Shown here: piece after piece, positions 38,278 to 45,946 of the stretch | Layout: every line of letters begins with the position of its first letter | Numbering within the stretch: the first letter of the stretch is position 1 | Assembly (NCBI RefSeq): GCF_001499675.1 | Contig: NZ_LN609302.1 | Location: 528,896-592,895, forward strand | Reading direction: 5' to 3' | Origin: Acetobacter ghanensis | Lineage (GTDB): Bacteria; Pseudomonadota; Alphaproteobacteria; Acetobacterales; Acetobacteraceae | DNA: 64,000 bases | Position numbers and translations under genes: made by a program | The notes under the pieces: model-generated | Database searches by the model: none | The model's input: the letters and a program-made list of their open reading frames with translations, nothing else | Told to the model about the DNA's origin: nothing

Positions 38278-38748
38278 TTAGCCGCGCCCTTTGTAGGATG
38301 GTACATCCTGCGCTGGAATCCAGACGCCTGCTGGTGGTTCGCCTGTTTGCCAAAACACATCAATGGGAATGCCGCCTCGTGGGTACCAGTAAGCACCAAT
38401 GCGCAGCCATACAGGGTTAAGCAGCTCTACCAATGTGTTGGCGATCTGCACGGAGCAGGCCTCATGAAAGGCACCATGGTTGCGAAAGCTGGTTAGGAAC
38501 AGTTTGAGTGACTTGCTTTCCACAATCCACTGATCTGGCACATAATCTAGAACAATATGTGCAAAATCCGGCTGCCCCGTAATCGGGCATAGGGATGTAA
38601 ATTCGGGCGCGGTAAAGCGCACCATATAGCGCTTGTCCGGGTATGGGGCCGGTACACGTTCCAGCACGGCTTCTTCCGGGCTGCTGGGGGGCGCAATCTG
38701 GCGGCCAAGCTGGGTAAGGGCGTGGCTGCCGTCATCCGGTCTGTTCAT
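38278..38748 (-). CDS. queF: NADPH-dependent 7-cyano-7-deazaguanine reductase (QueF)
   Basis: A 156-residue unimodular QueF of the T-fold family. The catalytic Cys is in [16 protein letters not shown] (about residue 54), with the conserved Asp seven residues later, and the NADPH motif is [20 protein letters not shown]. It reduces preQ0 to preQ1 in queuosine synthesis for tRNA. Length is normal for the short type. It stands alone and converges with atpC. Confidence 0.96.
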   Translation of the reverse strand: MNRPDDGSHALTQLGRQIAPPSSPEEAVLERVPAPYPDKRYMVRFTAPEFTSLCPITGQPDFAHIVLDYVPDQWIVESKSLKLFLTSFRNHGAFHEACSVQIANTLVELLNPVWLRIGAYWYPRGGIPIDVFWQTGEPPAGVWIPAQDVPSYKGRG

Positions 38749-38873
38749 GGGGTCTCTCCAGATGGGTCATGGTTGTATCCGGTGTCCGGCTTGTTGGTGT
38801 GTTCGTCAAGTTTCACGTGTGACTTTATGGGTTCAGTCTGTCTCTTTCGGGTGTGCTAGTGTATGGAGAAAAC

Positions 38874-40076
38874 ATGGCCAAATTACCTTCTCCCGTTTTC
38901 CCCCAGCCACGGCTTGTGTCTTCCACGCAGGAACTGGCAGAAGCTCTTAAACCGTTTCATGCCGAACGCTTTGTTACGGTTGATACGGAATTCATGCGTG
39001 AGCGCACATACTGGCCGGAATTGTGTCTGGTGCAGGTTGGCAGCGCACAGGACGTGGTGCTGATTGATGCATTGGCAGACGGGATTGATCTGGCCCCTCT
39101 GGCCGCGCTGATGGCTGACCAGTCTGTGCTGAAGGTTTTTCATGCCGCCAGGCAGGATCTGGAAATTTTTCTGCATGAATTCGACGCTCTGCCCACACCA
39201 GTGTTTGATACACAGGTTGCGGCCATGGTGGCGGGTTTTGGTGATCAGGTTGGATATGACAGTCTGGTTGGTGCTCTGACCGGGCATATGATTGATAAGA
39301 GCCATCGTTTTACGGACTGGTCCGTTCGTCCGCTTTCTGATGCCCAGCTGAATTATGCGGCGGGAGATGTGACGTGGTTGCGGCTGGTTTACGAAAAACT
39401 GGTGCACAAGCTGGAGCAGGACAAACGCTTGAGCTGGGTTGCGGCTGAAATGGCGGAACTGGAAGACCCGGCGACCTTCCGTCCTGACCCCGAAAAACAG
39501 TGGGAGCGTCTTAAAGCGCGTACGGGTAACCGCCGTATGCTGGGGGTTTTGCGTGCTGTTGCCGCTTTGCGTGAGCGGGAAGCGCAGCGTGTTAATGTGC
39601 CTCGGCAGCGCTTGCTGAAGGATGAGAGCCTGCTGGAAATAGCGGCAACAACACCTGCGACAGTCGATGCGTTGGCCCGTGTGCGTGGGGTGTCGCGTGG
39701 GTTGGCGGAAGGCCGGACGGGTCTCGCGTTGCTGGAAGCCGTCAAGCAGGCTCAGGCCCTGCCGGATTCGGAGTTGCCGCGTCCTGCGCGTGGCAAGAGC
39801 AAGGACAGCGCCCGTCCTCCTGCCTCTTTGGTGGCGTTGTTAAAAGTGCTCCTGACGGCCTGTTGCGAGGAGCATGACGTGGCGCCACGTCTGGTTGCGT
39901 CCATGGATGAGCTGGAAGCTCTGGCGCTGGACCCGGCTCAGGCACGCACATTATTGTCGGGCTGGCGGAGCCAAGTGTTTGGAGACGCAGCACAGGCCCT
40001 GTGCGAAGGCAAGGTGGCCTTGCGGGTTAAAGGTGGCCGGGTAGTCACAGTGCCTAGTGAAGGTGTGGCTCCGTAA
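38874..40076 (+). CDS. rnd: Ribonuclease D
   Basis: A 400-residue 3'-5' exoribonuclease. The DEDD-type domain starts VTVDTEFMRERTYWPELCLVQVG, with later acidic motifs in FHAARQDLEIFLHEF and DRFTDWSVRPLSDAQLNYAAGDVTWL-like sequence. An HRDC domain follows (RNRRMLGVLRAVAALREREAQRVNVPR-like). It trims tRNA and other stable RNA 3' ends. The frame is open from a TTG-type start at 38853, but the ATG at 38874, after GGAG, is preferred. The C-terminal 90 residues are less conserved. Confidence 0.93.
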   Translation: MAKLPSPVFPQPRLVSSTQELAEALKPFHAERFVTVDTEFMRERTYWPELCLVQVGSAQDVVLIDALADGIDLAPLAALMADQSVLKVFHAARQDLEIFLHEFDALPTPVFDTQVAAMVAGFGDQVGYDSLVGALTGHMIDKSHRFTDWSVRPLSDAQLNYAAGDVTWLRLVYEKLVHKLEQDKRLSWVAAEMAELEDPATFRPDPEKQWERLKARTGNRRMLGVLRAVAALREREAQRVNVPRQRLLKDESLLEIAATTPATVDALARVRGVSRGLAEGRTGLALLEAVKQAQALPDSELPRPARGKSKDSARPPASLVALLKVLLTACCEEHDVAPRLVASMDELEALALDPAQARTLLSGWRSQVFGDAAQALCEGKVALRVKGGRVVTVPSEGVAP

Positions 40077-40111
40077 GGAGCGCACACCCACACGCGGTTA
40101 AACGGTGTGAA

Positions 40112-41110
40112 TTAGAAGCCCATTTCTTCCCATAGGTTGGAAAGCGGGCGAGCACCGTAGTGAGAGATAATCTCGGACGCAGCGACCGAGGCCAGACGTC
40201 CACATTCTGGCAGGCTGCGGCCCGATGTCAGACCTGCCAGAAAACCGGCGGCATAAGCATCACCAGCGCCTGTTGTATCCACAACTTGTGTGGGTACGGG
40301 GGCAACTGTTGTGAGCTGACCGTCATGCACCACAACGCTGCCTAGCCCCGAGCGGGTCAGGGCTGCAAATGTGGTGTCTTCCAGCGTGTGACGGGCGGCT
40401 GTGTCAAAGTTTTCTGTTTCGTAGAGCGCGCAGATCTCGTCTTCATTGGCGAACAGAATATCGACATGGTTTTTAACCAGATCGAGGAACGCATCGCGGT
40501 GGCGGCCAACGCAGAACGGGTCGGAGAGGGAAAGCGCAACCTGCCGTCCGTTCTGGTGGGCGAGGGCGGCAGCCCGGCGGAATGCTTCCTGCGCATGGGG
40601 TGGGTCGAACAGGTAACCTTCCAGATAGATGATGCTGGAGGAGGCAATCATGTCCGGCAGTACGTCATCAGGGGTAAAGCAGGTGCAGGCTCCCAGATAG
40701 GTTGCCATGGTGCGCTGACCATCCGGGGTAACCATAACCACGCAACGTGCCGTGGGCAGGTTGTCAAACACTTGTGTGTTCAGCGGGGCGGATGGGAACT
40801 GCACCCCGTTGTCACGCAGGTCCTGTGTGAACTTCAGACCCGCATCATCGCGGGAGACCTTGCCAAGATATGCAACACGCGCACCAAACTGGGCGGCAAC
40901 AACGCAGGTATTGGCGGCGGAACCACCGCCAACAACGTGTTCTGGCGCCAGCGCGGCTTCCAGCGCGTTGGCGCGGTCAACGTCGATCAGTGTCATGCTG
41001 CCGGGGGTTAGCCCCTGCTGTTGCAGAAAGGTGGTTTCCGTGCGGGCGAGAATATCGGTGATGGCGTTACCAATACCGAGAATATCGTATTGTGTGTCCT
41101 GACCGGTCAT
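40112..41110 (-). CDS. PfkB-family kinase, adenosine kinase-like
   Basis: A 332-residue ribokinase-fold sugar or nucleoside kinase. It starts YDILGIGNAITDILART, has the VVGGGSAANTCVVAAQFGARVAYLGKV block (PfkB signature 1), and near residue 280 the anion-hole signature VVDTTGAGDAYAAGFLAG with its catalytic Asp. The arrangement matches bacterial adenosine kinases, which make AMP from adenosine. The frame continues upstream to 41182, but the ATG at 41110 starts at the conserved region and is chosen. Confidence 0.88.
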   Translation of the reverse strand: MTGQDTQYDILGIGNAITDILARTETTFLQQQGLTPGSMTLIDVDRANALEAALAPEHVVGGGSAANTCVVAAQFGARVAYLGKVSRDDAGLKFTQDLRDNGVQFPSAPLNTQVFDNLPTARCVVMVTPDGQRTMATYLGACTCFTPDDVLPDMIASSSIIYLEGYLFDPPHAQEAFRRAAALAHQNGRQVALSLSDPFCVGRHRDAFLDLVKNHVDILFANEDEICALYETENFDTAARHTLEDTTFAALTRSGLGSVVVHDGQLTTVAPVPTQVVDTTGAGDAYAAGFLAGLTSGRSLPECGRLASVAASEIISHYGARPLSNLWEEMGF

Positions 41111-41325
41111 GGCGGTAAAATTTTTTCCTGAAAAAATGGTCTGTGTGGTTGTTTGGCTAGCGCGCTGCCACAAAAAGGGCAACAGTGAGGCGTAAGCAAC
41201 TTGCGCTGCTTACCAGATGGCCCCCTGCATGAGAATGACTGGAGGAGGCCGGGCTGGTGCTTGTGGTGGCTTGTTAATGTGGACCGCTGCCTGGATGCAG
41301 GCAGCCAGAAAGGCGGGGGATTTTC

Positions 41326-42012
41326 TTGTTCAAAAGACGTAAGCCTGAAGATAGTCAGCCAAAGACTCAGGTACCCTCTACCGTTCAGCAGGGTTCTGCG
41401 CGTCCGGCAGGGGCATTTGGTTCTGTTCTTTCTTCCAACGCGGGTTCTCAGGGGAACTCTGCTGCTGGAGTTCCCGCATCGCATTCTGATAATTTAAAGG
41501 AAACGTCACCTATGGGTCGTTCACCTCTTCCTTCCGGTTCCTCCTTACCCGCTGGTGGGGGTATTCCGCCCATGCCGGGTGCAGCAGCTCGTGGGCTGCC
41601 GACGCAGATGCAGCCCAAAAAGGACGGGCCGGAACAGCGGACTCTGGTTGTTGGCCGGGGCATTAGCGTGCAGGGCACGGTGCAGGATGCGGAACGCCTT
41701 GTCGTAGAAGGCACGGTTGAATCCAGCATGATTACAGCCAAGGAGCTGGTTGTTATGCCGGGTGGCCTGTTCCGCGGTGGTGTGGAAGTGGAAAATGCAG
41801 AAATTGCTGGCACGGTGGACGGCTCGTTGACCGCCCGCGGTAGCCTGACCGTGCGGGGGAGTGGCCGCCTGCTGGGTAAGGCCGCCTGCCATCGCCTGAA
41901 GGTAGAAGACGGCGGCCAGATTACCGGTCAGCTGGAAATGCTGGCTGAAGGGAGTGCTGGCTCCAAAACGGCAGACAGTGCTGCTGAACCGGCCAAAGCT
42001 CTGGAAGGCTGA
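41326..42012 (+). CDS. Bactofilin
   Basis: A 228-residue bactofilin. Residues 1-95 are a Pro/Ser/Gly-rich disordered leader. The DUF583 beta-helix core runs from about 100 to 205, with regular repeats such as VEGTVESSMITAKELVVMPGG, EIAGTVDGSLTARGSLTVRG and CHRLKVEDGGQITGQLEM. Bactofilins polymerise without nucleotide and organise envelope or stalk features. The start is a TTG at 41326 after a purine-rich site; a later ATG at 41512 would remove much of the leader. It is followed by a large inverted repeat. Confidence 0.9.
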   Translation: MFKRRKPEDSQPKTQVPSTVQQGSARPAGAFGSVLSSNAGSQGNSAAGVPASHSDNLKETSPMGRSPLPSGSSLPAGGGIPPMPGAAARGLPTQMQPKKDGPEQRTLVVGRGISVQGTVQDAERLVVEGTVESSMITAKELVVMPGGLFRGGVEVENAEIAGTVDGSLTARGSLTVRGSGRLLGKAACHRLKVEDGGQITGQLEMLAEGSAGSKTADSAAEPAKALEG

Positions 42013-42024
42013 GAGATCAGTCTG

Positions 42025-42067
42025 CCTGTTAACCTGATGGTGGCTTGGCTGCCATCAGGTTAACAGG
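42025..42067. terminator. Large inverted repeat between bactofilin and gcrA
   Basis: CCTGTTAACCTGATGG (42025-42040) and CCATCAGGTTAACAGG (42052-42067) are perfect 16-bp inverted arms around an 11-nt spacer that could also pair in part. It lies between two convergent stop codons. There is no U-run on either side, so it may be a bidirectional terminator of an unusual kind or an mRNA 3'-end stabiliser. Confidence 0.6.
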
Positions 42068-42080
42068 ATGGGTCCTGTTG

Positions 42081-42698
42081 TCAGGATACGCTATCGCGCC
42101 GGTCACGCAGGCGCACGTAAGCGATTTGCGCGTGTTCTTCGCAATATGGCTTGCCCGGAATGGGCGTTGCACCACAAAAATGAAAACCCGGCGTGCCAGG
42201 GTCGCCAATAGGCCAGCAGCAAGATGGGCCACGGCGCTTTTTGGGTTCCGGGTCCGAGATGCTGCGCAGGAGCGTTTTGGGTTTGGCGCTGGTGCGTACA
42301 ACGGGTGCGGCTTTTTCTTTCCGCGTCGTTTTGTCGTCACTGGCGGTTGGCGTTGTGGGGGCAATGGCTGCCGCCACAGGCTGCGCAACAACCGGGGCCG
42401 GTGTGGCTGCGGCAGGAGCCGGTGTGGGTTGTGCAGCAGACGTGGTTGCTACGCTGGCGCGTGGCGTTGGCGCTTCTGGCGCAGGCGTTGCTGCGGTCTG
42501 TTCGGTTTTGTCCGCCGCTGTTTTGGGTTTGCTCCCATTACGGCGAATGGGAGAGGGGCGAGGAGGTAGGCCAAGCCTATGTGCCTTGCCGACCACTGCA
42601 TTCTTGGTAATGGAAAGCCGCCTGCCGATTTCCGCCGTTGAAAGACCTTCCGCCCATAGGTCCTTAAGCTGGGCGATTATTTCTTCGGACCACTCCAT
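42081..42698 (-). CDS. gcrA: GcrA cell-cycle regulator
   Basis: A 205-residue GcrA. The N-terminal DNA-binding region WSEEIIAQLKDLWAEGLSTAEIGRRLSITKNAVVGKAHRLGLPPRPSPI is typical, then a long Ala/Pro/Thr linker, then the C-terminal sigma70-contact domain ending in RRGPSCCWPIGDPGTPGFHFCGATPIPGKPYCEEHAQIAY. GcrA works with CcrM-type GANTC methylation to activate cell-cycle genes in alphaproteobacteria. The Ala/Pro linker is longer than in Caulobacter. Confidence 0.95.
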   Translation of the reverse strand: MEWSEEIIAQLKDLWAEGLSTAEIGRRLSITKNAVVGKAHRLGLPPRPSPIRRNGSKPKTAADKTEQTAATPAPEAPTPRASVATTSAAQPTPAPAAATPAPVVAQPVAAAIAPTTPTASDDKTTRKEKAAPVVRTSAKPKTLLRSISDPEPKKRRGPSCCWPIGDPGTPGFHFCGATPIPGKPYCEEHAQIAYVRLRDRRDSVS

Positions 42699-42940
42699 TA
42701 ACAGGCACCTTTGAGCATTGCATGGCGGGCTGGCAAAATACCAGTGCTTCTACTGGCCCCATATTAGGAGGATGGCTCTTTTATCTCAAGCAGAAAGCCC
42801 GAAGCCGGGATGTTCTGCGGTATGTTCATGTCTGCACGGAACGGTTTGCAAGGGCCTGCTGCCGTGCAGGATCTGTCTTGAGAGGTGGGATGCTGGGCAG
42901 GCAGAGTGGAGGACGGATATAAAATTGCCAGCAGAACAGA

Positions 42941-43804
42941 TTAGTCGGGCACAATATCCAGTCCGATATCAAGCGCTTGCACACTATGGGTCAACCACCC
43001 CAGCGAGAGGACATCCACCCCGGTCTGGGCAATAGGGCGCGCGGTTTTAAGCGTAATACCGCCAGAGGCTTCGGCCAGTGCGCGGCCATTGATCATGCGT
43101 ACGGCCTGCTCAAGGTGTGGCAGGGTCATGTTGTCCAGCAGATAAACATCGGCCACGGCGCAGGTGAGCGCCTCTTCCAGTTGCTCTAATGTATCCACTT
43201 CCAGCTCTATTTTCATCAGGTGGCCAGCATACTGGCGGGCCGAGAGCAGGGTTTTTTTGATGTCACCCCCACAAAGAGCAATATGGTTGTCCTTGATAAG
43301 AATGGCGTCGTCCAGTCTTAGCCGGTGGCTGCTGCCGCCACCGGCCCGCACGGCGTATTTTTGCAGGCACCGCAAGCCCGGTAGGGTTTTGCGGGTGCAG
43401 GCAATACGCGCTTTGGTTCCGGCAACAGTCTGAACAATCTGGTGTGTGTGGGTGGCAATGCCGCTTAGGTGGGAAAGCAGGTTAAGTGCTGTCCGCTCCC
43501 CTGCCAGCAGGGCTGTAGCGCTGCCTTCCACGGTTGCCAGCACGTCACCTTGCACAATATGGGCACCATCTTGTTTGACCATGCTGAACCGAACAGCCGG
43601 GTCCAGTATGGCAAAGGCCTGCCTTGCTCCCTCCAGCCCACAAAGAACGCCGTCCTGACGGGTGCGGAAAACGGCATGTAACTGTTGTCCCGGTTGTGCC
43701 AGCGCCTGCGTGGTAACATCTCCCCCAATACCCAGATCTTCCATAAGTGCCGCGCGCACAATGGGCTCCCACAACAGGGGCGGGAGGTAAAGGTTGGTGT
43801 TCAT
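42941..43804 (-). CDS. nadC: Nicotinate-nucleotide (quinolinate) pyrophosphorylase NadC
   Basis: A 287-residue QPRTase. Key motifs are EDLGIGGDVTTQAL, RTALNLLSHLSGIATHTHQIV, ARIACTRKTLPGLRCLQKYAVRAGGGSSHRLRLDDAILIKDNHIAL (phosphoribosyl and carboxylate binding), and EVDTLEQLEEAL. It converts quinolinate and PRPP to nicotinate mononucleotide. It lies 24 bp downstream of nadA, so the two form an operon under the NrtR operator. nadB is not beside them. Confidence 0.96.
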   Translation of the reverse strand: MNTNLYLPPLLWEPIVRAALMEDLGIGGDVTTQALAQPGQQLHAVFRTRQDGVLCGLEGARQAFAILDPAVRFSMVKQDGAHIVQGDVLATVEGSATALLAGERTALNLLSHLSGIATHTHQIVQTVAGTKARIACTRKTLPGLRCLQKYAVRAGGGSSHRLRLDDAILIKDNHIALCGGDIKKTLLSARQYAGHLMKIELEVDTLEQLEEALTCAVADVYLLDNMTLPHLEQAVRMINGRALAEASGGITLKTARPIAQTGVDVLSLGWLTHSVQALDIGLDIVPD

Positions 43805-43828
43805 GGCGTGGCTCCGGTGAGTGTGAGG

Positions 43829-44809
43829 TCAGATTGCCAGCATCCGCTCAACCGCCATACGGGCGGGCTGTTGCAAATGTGCTGGTATGGTCACTTCTGT
43901 TTGCATGGTTTCCAACGCCTGACGGATGTTGGACAGGGTAATCCTCTTCATGTGCGGGCATAGGTTGCATGGGCGCACAAACTGCGTGTGCGGGTACTGT
44001 GCCGCCAGATTATCGCTCATGGAACATTCGGTAACCAGAAGCACTTTCTGTGGGTTTTTCTGGTCAATGAATTCAATCATCTGTGCGGTCGAGCCAGCGT
44101 GGTCGGCTTCATCCAGCACGTCTGGTGGGCATTCGGGGTGAGCAATAACGGTCAGGCCGGGATGAATGCGGCGGTACTGTTTGATCTGCTGGGGTGTAAA
44201 CTGCTCATGCACCTCGCAATGGGCAGGCCATGTTAGCATCTCTATGCCGGTTTCTGCCTCTATATTCCGGGCAAGCAATTCATCAGGGATCATAATAACG
44301 CGCGGTACACCCAAGCTTTCTACAACACGGCGCGCATTGCCGGATGTGCAGCAGATGTCGCTCTCAGCCTTAACGTCAGCCGTGCTGTTGACGTAAGTTA
44401 CCACGGGGACGCCGGGATAGCGTTTTTTGAGTGTGCGCACATTATCTGCTGTAATGCCTTCGGCCAGAGAGCAGCCTGCCGTAGCGTCGGGGATGAGAAC
44501 AGTTTTTTCCGGGTTCAGCAGTTTTGCTGTTTCAGCCATAAAATGCACACCGGCCATAACCATGGTGGAGGCATCAACCGTTTGTGCGGCACGGGCCAGA
44601 GCCAGGCTGTCTCCTCGGATGTCTGCTACGCAATGGAAGATTTCTGGCGTTTGGTAGTTATGCGCCAGAATAACAGCATTCTTTTCCTGCTTCAGGCGTT
44701 GAATGGCCTCAATGTCCGCCGCAAAATTGGCTTCCCACTGGTCCCGTAGCATAATGTGGGCAACAGGGTGGTAAAGTTGGTCCCTGCTGGCCATGAGTGA
44801 TGCAGACAT
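43829..44809 (-). CDS. nadA: Quinolinate synthase NadA
   Basis: A 326-residue [4Fe-4S] quinolinate synthase. Conserved pieces are AVILAHNYQTPEIFHCVADIRGDSLALARAA, GVHFMAETAKLLNPEKTVLIPD, CCTSGNARRVVESLG, the HPECPPDVLDEADHAGSTAQMI block and ECSMSDNLA. Cluster Cys are expected near the SLAEG-type Cys (AGCSLAEG), CCTSGN and PCNLCPHM. It condenses iminoaspartate with DHAP. It is the first gene after the NrtR operator. Confidence 0.95.
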   Translation of the reverse strand: MSASLMASRDQLYHPVAHIMLRDQWEANFAADIEAIQRLKQEKNAVILAHNYQTPEIFHCVADIRGDSLALARAAQTVDASTMVMAGVHFMAETAKLLNPEKTVLIPDATAGCSLAEGITADNVRTLKKRYPGVPVVTYVNSTADVKAESDICCTSGNARRVVESLGVPRVIMIPDELLARNIEAETGIEMLTWPAHCEVHEQFTPQQIKQYRRIHPGLTVIAHPECPPDVLDEADHAGSTAQMIEFIDQKNPQKVLLVTECSMSDNLAAQYPHTQFVRPCNLCPHMKRITLSNIRQALETMQTEVTIPAHLQQPARMAVERMLAI

Positions 44810-44830
44810 GGTCCTGCTCCGTTTTCCCGT

Positions 44831-44861
44831 GCTATATATGCTCTTGTTGAGTATATATAGC
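44831..44861. promoter_or_regulatory. Probable NrtR operator upstream of nadA
   Basis: GCTATATATGCTC (44831-44843) and GAGTATATATAGC (44849-44861) are inverted arms matching at 12 of 13 positions around a 5-nt spacer. It lies 22 bp before the nadA start, downstream of nrtR. Nudix-type NrtR repressors bind AT-rich palindromes upstream of NAD genes, and the TATA-like content suggests it overlaps the promoter, so binding would block nadAC. Confidence 0.8.
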
Positions 44862-44896
44862 GTATAAGAATTACAAGAGTGTCGCCAGACACTTTT

Positions 44897-45814
44897 TCAG
44901 GAGATGGCCGGTAATGGGAGTTTGGCGCCTGCCAGATAGCAGTTTTCGGCTGTTGTGGGGGCGAACCGATAAAGCTGTGCCGGACGCCCCTGTGTTGGCG
45001 AGTCATATTCCGCTGTACGGCTGACCAGTTTTTGTTGCTGGACGAGTCGTCTAAAGTTCTGTTTGTGCATGGGGCACCCTGCCAGCGCTTCCATGGCCTG
45101 TTGGAGCTGGAGGAGGGTAAACTGGGGGGGTAACAGGTCGAACACTGCTGGCGTGTAACGGATTTTGGCCCGCATACGGGAGAGGGCCGTGGCCAGAATA
45201 CGCCTGAAGTCACGATACATGCTCAGGCCCGGCAAAAGTGTGCCATTTTCCCATGTGGCTTCGGGGACCAACCCGGCCTCCCACAGCAACTCATAACGGG
45301 GGAGGGAGAGTTCGTCGTTCCAATGGTGGCCTTCAAGCCCGAACATTGTGGCACATCGCTGCCAGCGTTGTGCATCCCCCTGTGCCCATAGTCTTAATCG
45401 GTCCGCAATGGTGTGCAGGAGGGGAGTGGAGGCGGGGTTTCGTCTATCTTCCCATGGGAAGTAATCGTAAATGGAGCGCTCGGCCAGATTGTGGTCGCAG
45501 TTCTGGCGAATGAAGGCCATGTAGGAGATGCGCACCTTTTGGTGGCCCTGCCCGTGGAGAGATTCCGCAAAGGTATAAAGCTGCTCGGTATGGCCAAGTT
45601 TAAGCCCGGTCTGACGTTCGACCCAGTTGCGCATACCCTTTTGCAGTGAGCGATGCTCCACCGTGAGCGGACCAGCAGGAAAAGACTGACCATGATCCAG
45701 TGTCAGAATATGTGGCGCATTATGGTTTATGCTCACAAGAACGGCCACGAGCTCCGTCTCGCACAGCACGGGTTGGGCAGTGGCTGGGGGCGTGGTTTCC
45801 GAATGGCGGGTCAT
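44897..45814 (-). CDS. nrtR: NrtR (Nudix-related transcriptional regulator) of NAD metabolism
   Basis: A protein of about 305 residues. The N-terminal half is a Nudix-like domain without an intact Nudix box (VLVSINHNAPHILTLDHGQSFPAGPL..., HRSLQKGMRNWVERQTGLKLGHTEQLYTF), as in repressor-only NrtR proteins. The C-terminal winged helix reads FTLLQLQQAMEALAGCPMHKQNFRRLVQQQKLV and ends GRPAQLYRF, characteristic of NrtR. It would sense ADP-ribose or NAD-related ligand and control nadA-nadC just downstream via the palindrome at 44831. The first possible start is a TTG at 45823; the ATG at 45814 is used. Confidence 0.87.
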   Translation of the reverse strand: MTRHSETTPPATAQPVLCETELVAVLVSINHNAPHILTLDHGQSFPAGPLTVEHRSLQKGMRNWVERQTGLKLGHTEQLYTFAESLHGQGHQKVRISYMAFIRQNCDHNLAERSIYDYFPWEDRRNPASTPLLHTIADRLRLWAQGDAQRWQRCATMFGLEGHHWNDELSLPRYELLWEAGLVPEATWENGTLLPGLSMYRDFRRILATALSRMRAKIRYTPAVFDLLPPQFTLLQLQQAMEALAGCPMHKQNFRRLVQQQKLVSRTAEYDSPTQGRPAQLYRFAPTTAENCYLAGAKLPLPAIS

Positions 45815-45946
45815 ATCTGGCAAGGTGCGTGAACGTTCTTTGGTCTTAAGTCAGGTCAAATAATTGAGGGCTCCACCAGAATAACCGTTTTTGTCTGTTT
45901 ATGGCAAAGGGGGAGCGCTTTTCCTGTTCTGCAAGGCGTTGTTAGG

